Of a stretch of 64,000 nt of DNA, positions 47,111 through 60,200 are shown in pieces. Every line of letters starts with the position of its first letter. Position 1 is the stretch's first letter. A program made the translations under genes and the position numbers. Under the pieces are notes generated by a model, which was given only the letters and a program-made list of their open reading frames with translations, made no database searches and was not told the origin of the DNA. The stretch comes from Tetrahymena thermophila SB210 (lineage: Eukaryota; Ciliophora; Oligohymenophorea; Hymenostomatida; Tetrahymenidae): assembly GCF_000189635.1 (NCBI RefSeq), contig NW_002476221.1, positions 62,001 through 126,000 on the forward strand. The letters run 5' to 3'.

Positions 47111-49490
47111 ATGGTTAGCGCTTGGTCCTTCGGTACTTCTCTAAGAGGTAATATCAATAAACATAGAATTTTAGTTATATTGTTTTCTTAATTCAAAAAT
47201 TTTATTAAAGATAGGGGCAGATCAAATGACACACCTGTAAATATAGAAACTTATAATTTATTCAGTTTTATTCAAGTTTTAAATAATTATGAAAGGGTCC
47301 TGGTTCATATTCTGCTTAAAAGTAGCCTAAGCAAATACCTCCTTAATGGAAGTAAGAAAAATACATTCTTTTAAATTTATCAAAAAGTAGTTTAATTTTG
47401 CTAAATTAACTTTACTTATACAACATTAGAATGGGCTCATCTGGAAGAAGTGGTCTCCTTCTCAATACCTCTCCTGGTCCCGGATCGTAATACAAAATCT
47501 ATATTTATTTCTTAAATATTTAATACCATATTGTCTTCATAAATATAAACTATTTATCTTTTCACTTTTCACATAACATTAATCGTATTTTTTAAATAAA
47601 TTTATAGATACTAACTCAAGCCAAAGTTTGTAATAAAAATAGAAGTTCAATTAGCATAAATTAAAAAAAAAATATATATTAAAATTAGGGTAATGAAGGT
47701 AGTAAGTATACCATCGTTGGTAAGCCATAGTCTAGACCCCTCACAGCAGGATCTTGTAACTTATTATTATATTTGCTAATTTTTAAAAATCTCTTACTCT
47801 TGCATTGAGAATGTAATTAAGTCTTTTTATTGTTTTTAAATTAGAACCTGGTCCTGGCGCCTACAATCCCAATGCCTCTGTATCATTAAGAACACTACCA
47901 AAATATACGTAAAATTAAATTTTTAAAAAATTCGAGTATCTGAATATTTGATATATTATCAAAAGTTTCTCCTCAAAAGCTGGTGTTCCAGGTGAAAGAG
48001 TAAAAACTCCTGGACCAGGATAATACTCACATTCTTCAACTGTTCTGAATAGACCTTCTATGATGTAAAATATATATTTTATTTTTAAAAAATATCTTAA
48101 TTGTTTTTATATTAAAGCTTTCCAAGATCTACTAGAAATGAGTTATATTACACTGGAAATACTCCTGGTCCAGGAAGTAAATTAATAATTAAAAAATAAT
48201 AAGCTTTTTTAAGATATTATTATTAAAAATTAAAGGTTATTCTAGAATGTTAATGAATTCAGCATAAGGTCCTAAATTTGGGTTTGGTACAAGCACAAGA
48301 GATGATTTTAATCACACATCATTTAGGCAATCTCCTGGGCGTAATCTCATTTCATTTAAACTCTAAATAATTTTTAAATAATTATATTAACAAAATAGCT
48401 GGAAATTATAACCTCAATAGCAGTTTTAACTCTTCAAAAGGATTTAGTATGAGTTTCCGTCAAAAACTACCTGGCGATTAAGAAAAAGTACCTGGACCTG
48501 GAAGGTAAACAATATATTTTTAAATATAATGAATATAAAAAAGAATATTTAAAATTCTAGTTATAACCCAAGCTTAATTATGAAAAAGTCATCACCAGCA
48601 TTTAAGTAAATAATTAAAACAATCTTATATATTTTAGACAATATATAATTTATAAAACAGAATTGGAACTTCATTAAGAGGAAAAGATTACTTTGATTAG
48701 TCATAGCCAGGACCTGGAGCGTAAATAATACTTTTAATGAATTAAATGATTTTAAGATTTATTATTTTTACAGATATTAGCCACGTATGTATAATAGACC
48801 AACAACACCTTCTGTAAAAATGGGCCACGATTAAAGAAAGCCATTAAGTTGTACTGAATTAACTCCTGGACCTGGATAGTATAGCTTACCAGGAACAAAC
48901 ACTGGTCCTAAGGTATATATTTTATAAGTTACAGAATTTTACTAATTAAATATTATAGTTAACAATTAAAGGGTCTACTTCTACCGATCCAGTTACTCTT
49001 GAAAAATCTAGAATCCCTGGTCCTGGTTAATATTAACCTAGCGAGAGCTTTTCTAGTTTAAAGTAAAGACCTGCATCAGCAAGGTATTCAAACGCAAATT
49101 AATAAGAAATTTTTAAACAAAAACATATTTTAAATTAAAAAGAATTGGAAGTGGACAAAGATCTAATTTCTTAGCCACCACTGCTGTCCCTGGGCCGGGA
49201 AATTATTAGATTGGAGGAGATATCTAAGGTAGTTATTGAACATATCAAATATTTTTATTTACAAACATTTAATAAAATTATAGGCCCTAAATGGGGATTT
49301 GGAACCAGTTAATAGCGTATTAACGATTAAGCTAAGGCCCATATAAACTAACCTGGTATATTATTTATTTTAGTCTCTTATTTTTATAAAAAATTGTTTT
49401 AAAAAATGATTAGGTCCAGGTGCATATAATCTTAAACCTTTCTTTGCAGATGTTCCTTCTTACTTAATGCCTCATAAACCTCCTTAATGA
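47111..49490 (+). CDS. SHIPPO/STPGR-repeat ciliary protein, many small exons
   Basis: ATG at 47111 (MVSAWSFGTSLRG), TGA at 49488-49490, in more than a dozen short exons with introns of about 40-100 bases. At least nine PGPG motifs are read: PGPGSYSAQK, SPGPGSKYTIVGKP, EPGPGAYNPNASVSLRTLPK, TPGPGQYSHSSTVLNR, NTPGPGSYSRM, VPGPGRSYNPSL or PGPGSYNPSL depending on the splice, QPGPGAYQPRMYNRPTTP, TPGPGQYSLPG, IPGPGQYQPSESF and VPGPGNYQIGG, plus YFG-type partner motifs (GPKFGFGTSTRDDF, GPKWGFGTSQQ). This is the SHIPPO/ODF3 pattern. Such proteins are microtubule inner or surface proteins of axonemes. Introns repeatedly cut the residue right after PGPG, which suggests growth by exon-sized duplication. 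Confidence 0.88.
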
Positions 49491-50461
49491 GATTTAAACG
49501 AATTTTATTATATTTTTAAAGATACTATATATATAATACATATATTTACAATTTATATCTAATAGTTTATATTTTTATAATATTTTTGTAGAATCTAAGT
49601 ATAAATAATCCTTATGCTTTAACTTAACTAAATTTACTGAACAATTTTGTTTATTAATCAAATCAATTATTAATACAAATTTATTTATATTTATTTATTT
49701 TGAAAACAAATATTTTTTTTATCTTTTACATCCTAAAAATTAATTTTAATTTTTAAATTTATTTTACAAAAATCTTAAATATAATTAAAAATTTTTTCAT
49801 GAATTAAAATTTTTTTATATTTTTTAAATTTATTTCTAATTAATTTCCTTCATTTTATATAAACTGAGGAAATGAAAAGTCATTTTATTCAATTAAAATG
49901 TTATTTATTTTTAAAAAAGGGAAAAAAATATCTTAAGGAGCTTTATAAAAAAGTATTTATTTAATTATGTTTCTTACATTAAATAAAGATGAATTATTTA
50001 ATTTTGAAGAGAAATATGAAGGTTCTAAAAAATGATATCATGTTATAAATTTAATAAGTAGCTAAAATAATATAAGTCAATTAACTAAATAGACATTAAA
50101 AATCAAAATAAATTTAATTTAAAATATTAAAAAAACTTATTATTTTAAATATGCTTTTACTTATGAATTGTTATTTTTATAATTATTTTGAATGGTAGTT
50201 TTTGAATGTTAAAAAATATTTTGATGGATAACAAATAATAATAAATTGTATGGAAGGCGTGAAGAGTAATTAATTAGCATATAATTTTTTAATTTAATCA
50301 TTAACTATCTAAATATAAATAATTAGTAAATTATAATTGGTGAAAACTTTTTTCTTGTCAAATTACTTTTAATACTTAAAAATTACACAAATTATTATTA
50401 TTAAAAATACTTACTGCTTAAAACAAAAAGTATATTTATTTTTTTCAATTAATTAGCTCCA
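49491..50461. other. Intergenic, nothing recognised
   Basis: About 970 A/T-rich bases between two plus-strand genes. No coding-like stretch seen. Confidence 0.5.
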
Positions 50462-52396
50462 ATGGCTGCTGCTTTGACTGTAAATCAAAAACATATTAAC
50501 TAGATAGTAAGCAATGATTATGTTACCAGCTCTAACTTACATACATTAGATTCAAATTATTCTTCACAGTTGGCAAAGTTAATTTAGTATAAAGCTATAC
50601 CATATCCTCATAAAATTCAAGTCAATAAAACTAATCAACTAAATGTATTAGCTAAATTACAACATAAAAAAAAATAAAATTTATCTTCAAACAGTGGAAG
50701 TTTTTAAACAAACTAAAATTATTCCACAAATAGGAGCCAGGCTGCTTCGTATTTAGAAAGTGAAGGTAATAGTAGATCTTAGATTAAAAAAAATAAATAT
50801 ACAAATTTAATATCTAAAAGTAAAAATGAATCCTTCTACGAAGTATAATAAGAAAATAACTAAAAGAGAGCTTGTACATCTTAAAAACGCTACCTTTTAA
50901 CCAATAGCTCTGATTTTGAAAATCATTCAATTTAAGGTTAAGAAATGAATAACTCAACAGATTAACTTATGAATAGAAATAATCAAATAAATAGCTAAAG
51001 TACAATTAAGAAATTCAAGAATTAATTATCGTTTAGAGATAATCTCTAAAATTCATATGTTTCTATTTAAAGTAGAGAAGATATAGCTTTAGCTAAAAAA
51101 TTAGAACTAATTATGGGACATAGAAATTAATCTCATCGTTCTACAAAAGAAACTAATAAATTTTTGAATAACTCACAAATAATTGTAGTCAATAATGACA
51201 GGAGTAGAACTATTAATAACAATATAAGTTTAGAAACTGAGTAATAAATAAAAGTAAGTGAATAGTCCTAATATGATTAATAAATTAATTTTAAAACTTT
51301 TAATCCTCTTAACTCTTCGATATATAAGCAAAATTCTTATAATTTCGATTTAGATTTAAATCAAAATGTAAATAAAAAAGAAGTTTTTAATTATCTAAAA
51401 AATAAAATATTTTAGAAGTAATCAAGCTAATAAGATAAATAATATAATAATCAATTTAGGATATCAAAATATTCTAACAAATTAGATATCAGCTCTACTA
51501 TTAAAAAGGATTCTGTTAATAATTCTCAGTACTAATTCAAACCTACTCCTCCTCCTCCTTAAACTGCTGATCTAATTGAAAGGGAAAAAAGAGTAAGACT
51601 AACCTAATCATAAGGGAAAAAAGATAAAAAAAGATTGAATTTTTATGAGAGATTTAGTGAAAAGCTGAAGCAAAGTATTATGATGACTGAGTTATAGTAA
51701 AACTACAATTTACAATAGATTGAATAAGGAATGTAATAATAACTTGATTTATACTAAAACTAACCTATAATACATGAAAAAAATGAATAGACATATTTGC
51801 AAATGAAATTTAATCCAATTTAAAGAGGAAAAAAAATGTTTTCTTCTTTAGAAAATTAATAAGATTTAAATAAATGTGAAGTTCTTGTTGCTAAATATGT
51901 GAATAAATATATATTTGGAGATAATCATTAAAATAACAATTTAAAAAAATATGAGAATTTGAATATAGAAAAAAATATTACTTAAGTATAAAGTGCAGGT
52001 CCAAGTAACATAGATGAATAATAAGATACATAGTTATCATAAATTTAGCAACAATAAATTAATAACTATTAAGATTAATTACCGATTTAAAATATTTTTT
52101 ACCAAGGCTAATAATTAAAAACTAATAGTTCAAAAAAATTACACTTAATCTCACTCAGTAAAAACTCAACTAAAAAGTTACTTTAAGAAACACATAGTAA
52201 TAGTTAGAATTCATAGTTTGATTTAAAATTAAATCTAGAATAAGAAGATTAAATTCTTTAAATATAAAAACAAAATTATATCAATTTCTAAAATAAAGCA
52301 TCATTTGATTAAGATGATCCAGATTTGAGGGAATACTTAAGTGAGAATAAAATATCAACTTAAAATTTAGAAATATTAGGTAGTGACTATAACTGA
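50462..52396 (+). CDS. Gln/Asn/Ser-rich protein, unrecognised
   Basis: Single-exon frame of 644 codons from MAAALTVNQKHINQIVSNDY to TGA at 52396, with a very large number of TAA/TAG Gln codons. It is low complexity, with scattered basic stretches (QHKKKQN, REKRVRLTQSQGKKDKKRL), a short proline run (KPTPPPPQTADLIEREKR, about residue 360), and one clearer helical region after it (NFYERFSEKLKQSIMMTELQ then NYNLQQIEQGMQQQLDLYQ). No enzyme motif, membrane helix or signal peptide. It is likely a disordered cytoskeletal or RNA-associated protein, but nothing in the sequence fixes its role. Confidence 0.75.
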
Positions 52397-53030
52397 AATA
52401 AATTTAAATACTTTAAAGATTTCAATATTTATTAATAAAATAAAACCAATAACCTATTTATTATGTAAATTATATACCAACTTTTCATTTGACATAAAAT
52501 TTTTTACTTTAAATTTCACAAATAAATTCTAAATATAGGTTTTAAATAATGTAAATCCTCCTTAATTAATAATAAATTTAATTGAAACCCTTTTAAAAAA
52601 TGTTATATGCATGTTTGTTTTAAAATTATAAGTGTAAAGTAGAAATAATTAAAAAAAATATTAGTGTTTATGGTTAATATAATAATTGAAATAAATTTGG
52701 AAAAAAGAATGAGCTTTTAAAATCTGAAGAAAAGAACAAATAGATGTTTTGTATTTATTTTAAAGACTTGTTATTTAATAGTATAGTACTTACTTATAAT
52801 TTATATAGTTACAAAATTTAAACGTATGAAATATATTTATTTATTTATATAATTAAATTTGTTAATATGATTAAATAAGGTTAGAGTAATTTGAAAATTG
52901 AATAGAAGGATAAGATCTTTTATTTAGTATTATAAATAGAGAGTTTTCAAATGAGAAATTTGTAATATAAGCTCTTTGAGTTGTTGTTTGTTTTTTCGTT
53001 GAATTTTTAAATGTTTTTTTCTATTTTTCA
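52397..53030. other. Intergenic between convergent genes
   Basis: A/T-rich; 3' flanks of the Gln/Asn-rich gene and the Cdc20/Fzr gene. No gene recognised. Confidence 0.5.
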
Positions 53031-54995
53031 TCATCTTAAATCAGAAAATTTAAGAGTTGATTCAGGTCCTTTAAAAGAAGGGGCATCCGGGAAGGCGTCC
53101 CAAAAACGAAGAGTCTCATCACTAGCTCCAGTGACTATTTATTTTTGATCAGGGCTCAAAGCCATGTAAATAACTCTTTATTAGTGGCCTTGGAATATTT
53201 TTACTTTTTGAGGGTTAGGATATTTCCAAACATATATTTCATTGTCTGCATAACCATGAGTAGAAACAAATTGATTAGTGTTCTTAGTAAAGGCTAAACT
53301 GCAAACTTAACTGCTTGTTTCAATACAATCAACTTCTTTTCCTGTATGAATATTCCAAAAACGAATAGTTTTATCACGACTGCCACCTCCTGAAACAAGC
53401 AAACCATGTTAATGAGGGCTCCAGGTAATGGCCTTTACAGCAGCTTTATGCTGTGAGAATTTATACTAATGCTGATTGTATCCTATATTCCAAACAAATA
53501 ATTTGTCATCGTTTCCTCCACTAGCTAATGTTTATTAATCGCATGACCATTCTAGACCACAAACTTCATTACGATGTCCTTGATATTTGCGGACTATATT
53601 CTTATCACGTATATCATGACAATAAATATTTCTATCTTTTGAACCACTTGCTAAAATTTCGTCATTTATCCAAGAAAGACTAGCTACTCTATCTTCATGG
53701 TTTTAAAAGAAAGCTACTTCTCTACGAGTCTCAGCATCTATAATTTATACACCTCCAAGTGAGTCTCCGATTGCCAGCAGCTTGCCAGACTTGCTAAATT
53801 TAACAGATGTAAATTTATATATGTTATTTTTATCAGGTTTTTGCATACTAAAAATTTTTTTATTACTATAATTGTAGCCAAATACTTCATTCTTAAGTAC
53901 AATAGAGATGACATTTTATGCACTCCAATGAAGTAAATTCAAGTAGTAGTCATCTTCTAAACCAGGTGCATCTAAGATTTTTGTACTATCTGTGATAACT
54001 AAAGATTACTTTTTTTTAAAGCTTAAGGAGCTTTAACTTGGTAGTTATCCATTACTCCTAAAGAAATCTTCATCATTAATATTTTCTTATTCCATAATAG
54101 ACTACTATGAATATAACCCTGATTTTTGTTAGGACATAAATGCAGAGTTAGTGTTTTACTGTCTGTTTCCATTAAAAGAGAGAATCTTGGAGTTATCTGA
54201 AGTATCTAAGATATGCTTTTAATAAAGAGATGCAATTGAGAAAGATTCATTGCTATTTTGGGAATAGCATGCAGTTTAGGGGTCATTTTTTATTTAAGAA
54301 GATTTCTTTGTCATATCAGAAGAGTCTTTATTTTAAAAATTAATAAACATCTTATTATTTTTTCTAGTTGGAATGAATCTTTCATAGCCTAAACTTGAAT
54401 CCTAAGAATGAGCTGAAAATGTTGCATTATTCTATTTTTTAGTATTTCGAGAAAAGGGAGTGCTTATGGCTGATGAAAAGGAGTTTTAATTAGAGAGACT
54501 TAATTCAGTATTTGCATTAGTTGTGGTAGCAAATCCGTAAGACAATTGGTTTTTACAGTCGTCAGACTCATATTTTCTAAGCTTTTGTATGCAATTATCA
54601 AAGTTCTAGGAGGAGTTTTATTTTTTATCAAGATTAAAAGAAGACTACTTACGGAAACTGGGATTTGATTCTTTTTTTAAACTAAAAACGTTGCTGCTAG
54701 TATTGGTGCAAGAAGAATGGTTGTCATTTGCATCATCACTAAACATTATTTATTCTAAATTATGATAAAAATTATTGCTGAAATTAATAGGAGGACATTG
54801 AGATTAGCTGCTTTAGTTCTTGTCACTAGTATTATCCTACTAAGAAATAGATTAAAAATAGAGACTAGCTTAAGAATTCTGCTTTTTGTAAAGCTCCTAT
54901 TCAATATTTTGTGAACAGAAGGATGAGTTTAGTTCATTTTCATTTAATCCTATATTAAAGCAAAAGGGTTATTCTTCAATTTATATCTCACTCAT
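53031..54995 (-). CDS. Cdc20/Fzr (Cdh1)-family APC/C activator
   Basis: Single-exon frame of 654 codons, ATG 54995 (MSEIQIEEQPFCFNIGLNEN), TGA 53031. The first 340 residues are Ser/Asn/Gln-rich with a C-box at about 204-211 (YERFIPTR; consensus DRFIPxR), which docks on the APC/C. The family-defining entry to the propeller follows (TKILDAPGLEDDYYLNLLHW, about 339-357), then WD40 blades: GKLLAIGDSLGGVQIIDAET, DEILASGSKDRNIYCHDIRD, QTLASGGNDDKLFVWNIGYN, GLLVSGGGSRDKTIRFWNIH, QIVTGASDETLRFWDAFPD. The protein ends SDLR, comparable to the C-terminal Ile-Arg tail. It recruits substrates to the APC/C ubiquitin ligase. Blade sequences suit Fzr/Cdh1 slightly better, but Cdc20 is not excluded. The N-terminal region is longer than in animals. 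Confidence 0.9.
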
Positions 54996-57289
54996 AGAGT
55001 TAATTATTAAATAGGAATGTTATTAAGAAATAATAAAAGTTGATTTTCGGAGTCTGAAAGGATTTATTGAAGAGCTGAGGAGAGGCTAGCAATAAAAAAT
55101 AAGAAATTGTATATGCTTTAAAAGATGAGGATATTCAAAACTGTTAAGCTGTATTAGTTGTGTTAGAAACCACTGGTAAATAGGTTGCGCTTTATCTTGT
55201 CTTTATGTTTAATTTGCTTGAATTTTAATGATTTAAATAATTTATATTGAAGATAGATAGCCGATCAATTTGCGGGAATTTATATTATGATTAATTTATT
55301 TAAGATTTTGTTCAGCAATTGTAATATTTTTTATTTGCATAAATATCTTTTAATTATTGACAAATAAAATTAAAGGCTTGACAGAAATCCTTTTTTATTA
55401 TTATTTATTAGTATTAATTAAAAATAAAACACTCCAAACCATTTGCAAATATTAAATTTATTGATGTTTTTTAAAAAGAATCATTCTGTACCGCTAAATA
55501 AATCAAATTGTAAAATATATTGACAGACAAACAAATTATTGATATTATCTTTATTTGATTTATTAAGATACTACATTAATATATTTATTGGCTGTACCTT
55601 TTGCTCTAAATTTTTATTTTTATTATCTCTCAATTTTAAATTAAATTCTACTTTCCTATTTTTTCTAAATTTAAAATGCTATTTTATTTTATAAAAAATT
55701 TTAAAATTCTTTTTTATTTTTCATCATTTTTTATGGTCAATTTAAATTTTTATTTTTTAGGCATTTTCATTAAGTTTTTTTTATTGCGCAAAAACAAATA
55801 TTTAAACTAAATAAATTTTTACAATTAAAAATTAATTATTTATTTTGTTTGCAAATGATGATCGCCTTTAAATTTAAATTACGACTAATTATTATGTGTC
55901 TAAATTAATAAATAAAATTTATATTGAAGCAAGTAGCTAAATAATTTATTTATAAAATCTAAACCATAATAGAATTTCAAAATACAAAATTATCAAGCCA
56001 AAAATAATTTTATACTAATAAATTTACATTAATATTAATTTTATAAGAATTCATTAAGATAATCACATAAAATATAAAGAAAATATTATTTTATAATTTA
56101 TTTAAATAACCATAATTATTATACTATTTTATATCATAAAACACTATTAAATTTAATTAAAAAAAATTAATTATTTTTCTATTTTATTTATTTTTAAAAT
56201 AAAATATTTATTAAAATAAATTATTCTAATCTTATAAATTAATGTTATTTTTTCAGTTAAATAATTTATTGTTAATAGGTTTTATGCTATCTTCATTTAT
56301 CAAATTAGGATTTCTCATTTATTGTCAAAAATTCAAAATAAAGACTTAATCATAAAAAAATAAAGATAGTAAAGTCATGACTAATTTTTTAAATTACCAA
56401 ACAAATATATTAGCTTTGATTAGAAGACATCAAAAAAGAAAATAAAAGATTAAATATGCTTGTTATTAATAATTATTAAGATATTGGTTTTTTGTATAGG
56501 TTTTCTGCTAGCTTAAATTGTTAATTTAATAGTTCTCATCGGTCGTAAATAATTATAAATTAAAAGTTAATCAATAATAAATCATAAAAATAAATAATCA
56601 TCTTAGGTATTATTTAGATTTAGTATTTAAATAATTTATTTTTTAAAAAGCTAATTAATAAGGATAAATAAATAAATAATTATATAAAAACTTAATGAAT
56701 AATAATCAAATTCAGCTAAAAAATTTGCAGATATACATGTAAATAATTAAAGGTTAACTATATATATTCATATCTACAATACAATATTTTGATAAAAAAA
56801 ATTAAGCTAAGTTTTTAAAATAACTTAAACAAAATAATTTTTTGTTAGAAAATTATCTATAAAATGAGTTGATCTATTTGGTATTCATAGATTGTTGTAA
56901 ATATAAGATTATATTGATCACATAAATTGGAATTCTATTTAAATTATTATTAGATCATTGAATTTTTTTGTTTGGAATTTATTTTTGTTACATATTTAAT
57001 TTTTATAATCTATAATAATTAATTAATATTATTTACCTACCTATCATTTAGCAATATTGAAATATTAGATTATTAATTTTGTTTTCTCAAAATGAGTCGC
57101 TTAACTAAAATTTTATGTAAAATTTAGTAAATTGACTAGTTTAATAAATAAATAAGTTAATAAATTGTAAAAAGAGAACAATAAAGGAGAAGTAGACTTA
57201 AATTTTCAAATAAAAGCCTATAAAATACATAAAAGGTCTTTTGCAAATAAACATTTTTAAAGGTTTTATAAAGAAAAAAGGAAATAAAA
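54996..57289. promoter_or_regulatory. Long divergent intergenic region
   Basis: About 2.3 kb between the Cdc20/Fzr gene (minus) and the histidine-kinase-like gene (plus). The first 200 bases, next to Cdc20/Fzr, are less A/T-rich and probably its 5' leader. The rest is A/T-rich with no coding-like stretch, repeat or RNA gene recognised. It must hold both promoters. Confidence 0.4.
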
Positions 57290-60200
57290 ATGAATAAGTT
57301 TACTCTTAGTTTTGAAGATTTAGCTTTAGAGAAGGAGTTCTTTTGGTGGTCATACAATCGCGACTATTTTATAATAAAAGTGTTACTAGGAAGCATAGCA
57401 TTACTTGTTTAGTTCCCTTCTATTATTATTTCTATTAACAGAGGAGATAATTTAGTGGCCATGGGCTGGGGAGTTTTAATGGTTATTTCTTTAGTAGCTC
57501 TTGTTTCAATTAAATACAAACCTTTGTCATACAATATGTTCCTCTCTTTATATCATCTGCTGATAATGTTTGTTAATATTTATTATTTATACATTTTGAA
57601 CAGTGATATTTCTAATAAATATGGAGCTCATATTCTTTTTGTATATGCACGTAAATTTTAATTCATATTTATAGTAATATTTTAATAGCTCGCCTAGATT
57701 GTTTTCTCAAAAAAGACCTTTATGAGGTCAATTTTTTTGGTCAAAATTAAGTCTTTTCGAATAATACAATATTCTTTAAAAAACTAGCTTGCCATAAGTT
57801 TTGATGGCTTTTTTTTATAGAAGTAATGAAACTCAATTCTGAATTTAAAGACAATTACAAATGAGAAAATTATAAAATAAAAAAGTCTAAAGAATTAAGC
57901 TTATTTAATATTATATATTTTGAATAGTTGCACATGGGACAAGCCACAGTACAGTAGTTATGCTTGGAACAAATTTTTTATTAAACTCAATGTGTATGGT
58001 TACTGCTTACTTAGTATACGCAATTACATTTCTAGACTATGGATTTACAACATTTCACCTATTTTTGATTGTTATTTCTTTATTTACTATTTTTGGAAAG
58101 TATATGAGAGATCGCTCATAAAGAGAGATGTTCCTAATGAGAGAGAGAGAAACTAAGTGGCTGAATATTATGAAAAAAGCCTTACCTTCAAGCATAATCT
58201 TAGTATAATATAATGAAAAATTAGACAAAATCGATTTAGATTTAGTTAACCAAAATGCGAAAAATTGCTTCTAGTTTAACAACAACGAAAGTTTTAGTGA
58301 ATTTTCAAGGAAGATGCAACTTGAAAAATACATAAATTTTGATTTAACGCTATCAAATAGCAATATTGAGAAATTTATAAATGTAGATTTAGTTAATTAA
58401 TAAATAAATAATTCTAGTCTATAGTAATATATCAGTTCAAAATTTAGGGAGATTTCAAAAGATAAAAAGATCAATCAAGGCAAGTCGCCTATTCTAATTT
58501 AGAATCTTAAGTAGATAAAAAGCAAGTCAAATAATGAAGGATAAGAAAAAGTGGATCAGTCAAATTCTCTTAGCAATTTTTCTAAATAACTGACATAGAA
58601 TTAATAAAATTTTATTAACCAACCTTCTAATTTTTTTTAAACCAACGATCAACGTGAATTATATATGAAAACACCTCAAAAAATATCAAATTCCTTTAAG
58701 AAAACTAATTCTGAACAAGAAAAGCAGAGCGCTAAAGGAAAATCATAAAATTCAACTTTTGGGGTTCTAAATAAAAAGAAAAAAAATGCAAACAGTAACA
58801 ATTTTAGTTCTGATAAAGAAAGCATTTTGATAGAAACATTCGTAGGACTTTACAAGTAATGGATTATTAAAGCTATTTATTTATTTTTATTAAGCAAACA
58901 TATTTGGTAAAAAATAAGTGTCAACTTATGTAATCTAAATTTTTAATTAATTATTTTTGCTGCATTATTTATTTTTCATTTATATATTTTAAAATTTAAT
59001 ACAAATTAATTTATATATAGATCAAGCGATGATTAACAACTCAGAAGATATAAAGTTAAAGTTATTCACTATAATGTTGGATAGTACTTTTGCTTAATAG
59101 TAATTGAAGATGAATCTGATGAAGAGAAAATATAATTTTTGAAAAAGTAAAATAGAGGAGCAGAGTAGATCGTTTAGAAATTTATCGATAATACAGGAAA
59201 AAATATGTATAAAATTACAGAGTAGCTAAGAGACAATTAATTGAAGGAAATTATTTTCAAAAAAAATCCTATTTTTTTGAAGACTTTAAAGTATGAGTCT
59301 TCAATTCTCTACAACAGCATTTACAATATAAGAAGTCACTTCCTATGGGCTAAGTAAAAGGTTAGAACGAAATGTCAGTAGTTTTCTATTTAGGCAGTTT
59401 TAGATGAAATATATGATACTTTTTCAGGAAACCCTAAAGCATTAGAGAAAAAAATTAAATTTTTTATAAGCAAAGACAATTTATCAAAAGATAACTAAAA
59501 TCAATTGAATTTTTTGCATTCCGATTTAACTTTAATTAAATAACTTTTTTACAGCCTAATATAAAATTCATTTGAAAATACAGATAAAGGCTACATTGTT
59601 TTGAAATTAACTGAAATACCTGGAGAAAATGAGCTCTCTACCATTATCAAAGTAGAAGTAACAGACTCTGGAAGAGGCTTTGAAAATATACTTGAATAAA
59701 TAAACTAACTTCTTAATGTACAAAATCCTCAATTTAGTGAATAATATTATGGGTAAAATTTTTTAGCAGCTAATAAATAATTAAAAATTAAAAAAAATAT
59801 ATTTTGATGAGAAACAAAATTTTAAACAAACTTTAAATTAAAATAAAAAGATTAAAAAACTCCTTAGATATTCTGACAAAAATAAAAAAATTTTCAAAAT
59901 TATTAAATAAATAAATAAATAAATAAATACAACTTTAATTCTGTTTTAATTTAATTTATAAGGTCTATCTGTTTTGGACTTAAAAATAGTCAAAGGATTG
60001 TCAGAGTATTAGGACCTTATTCAAAGCTCTTTATCTTCACAAGAAATGGAAAGGGCAGCAAAATATGCTTCTATATTTACTAGAACATGAGTGTTTTTTC
60101 ATAAAGCAATAATCACATTTAATTCTAAAATTAGTTATTTTAGCAGGACTTAGATACTTTAAAAAATTAATATAAAAATGAATAGAAAATGATATTAAAT

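Noticed and set aside
59361-59393. A 33-base intron in the histidine-kinase-like gene.
   Set aside because: It can be read in frame without splicing (KQKVRTKCQQFSIQAV).
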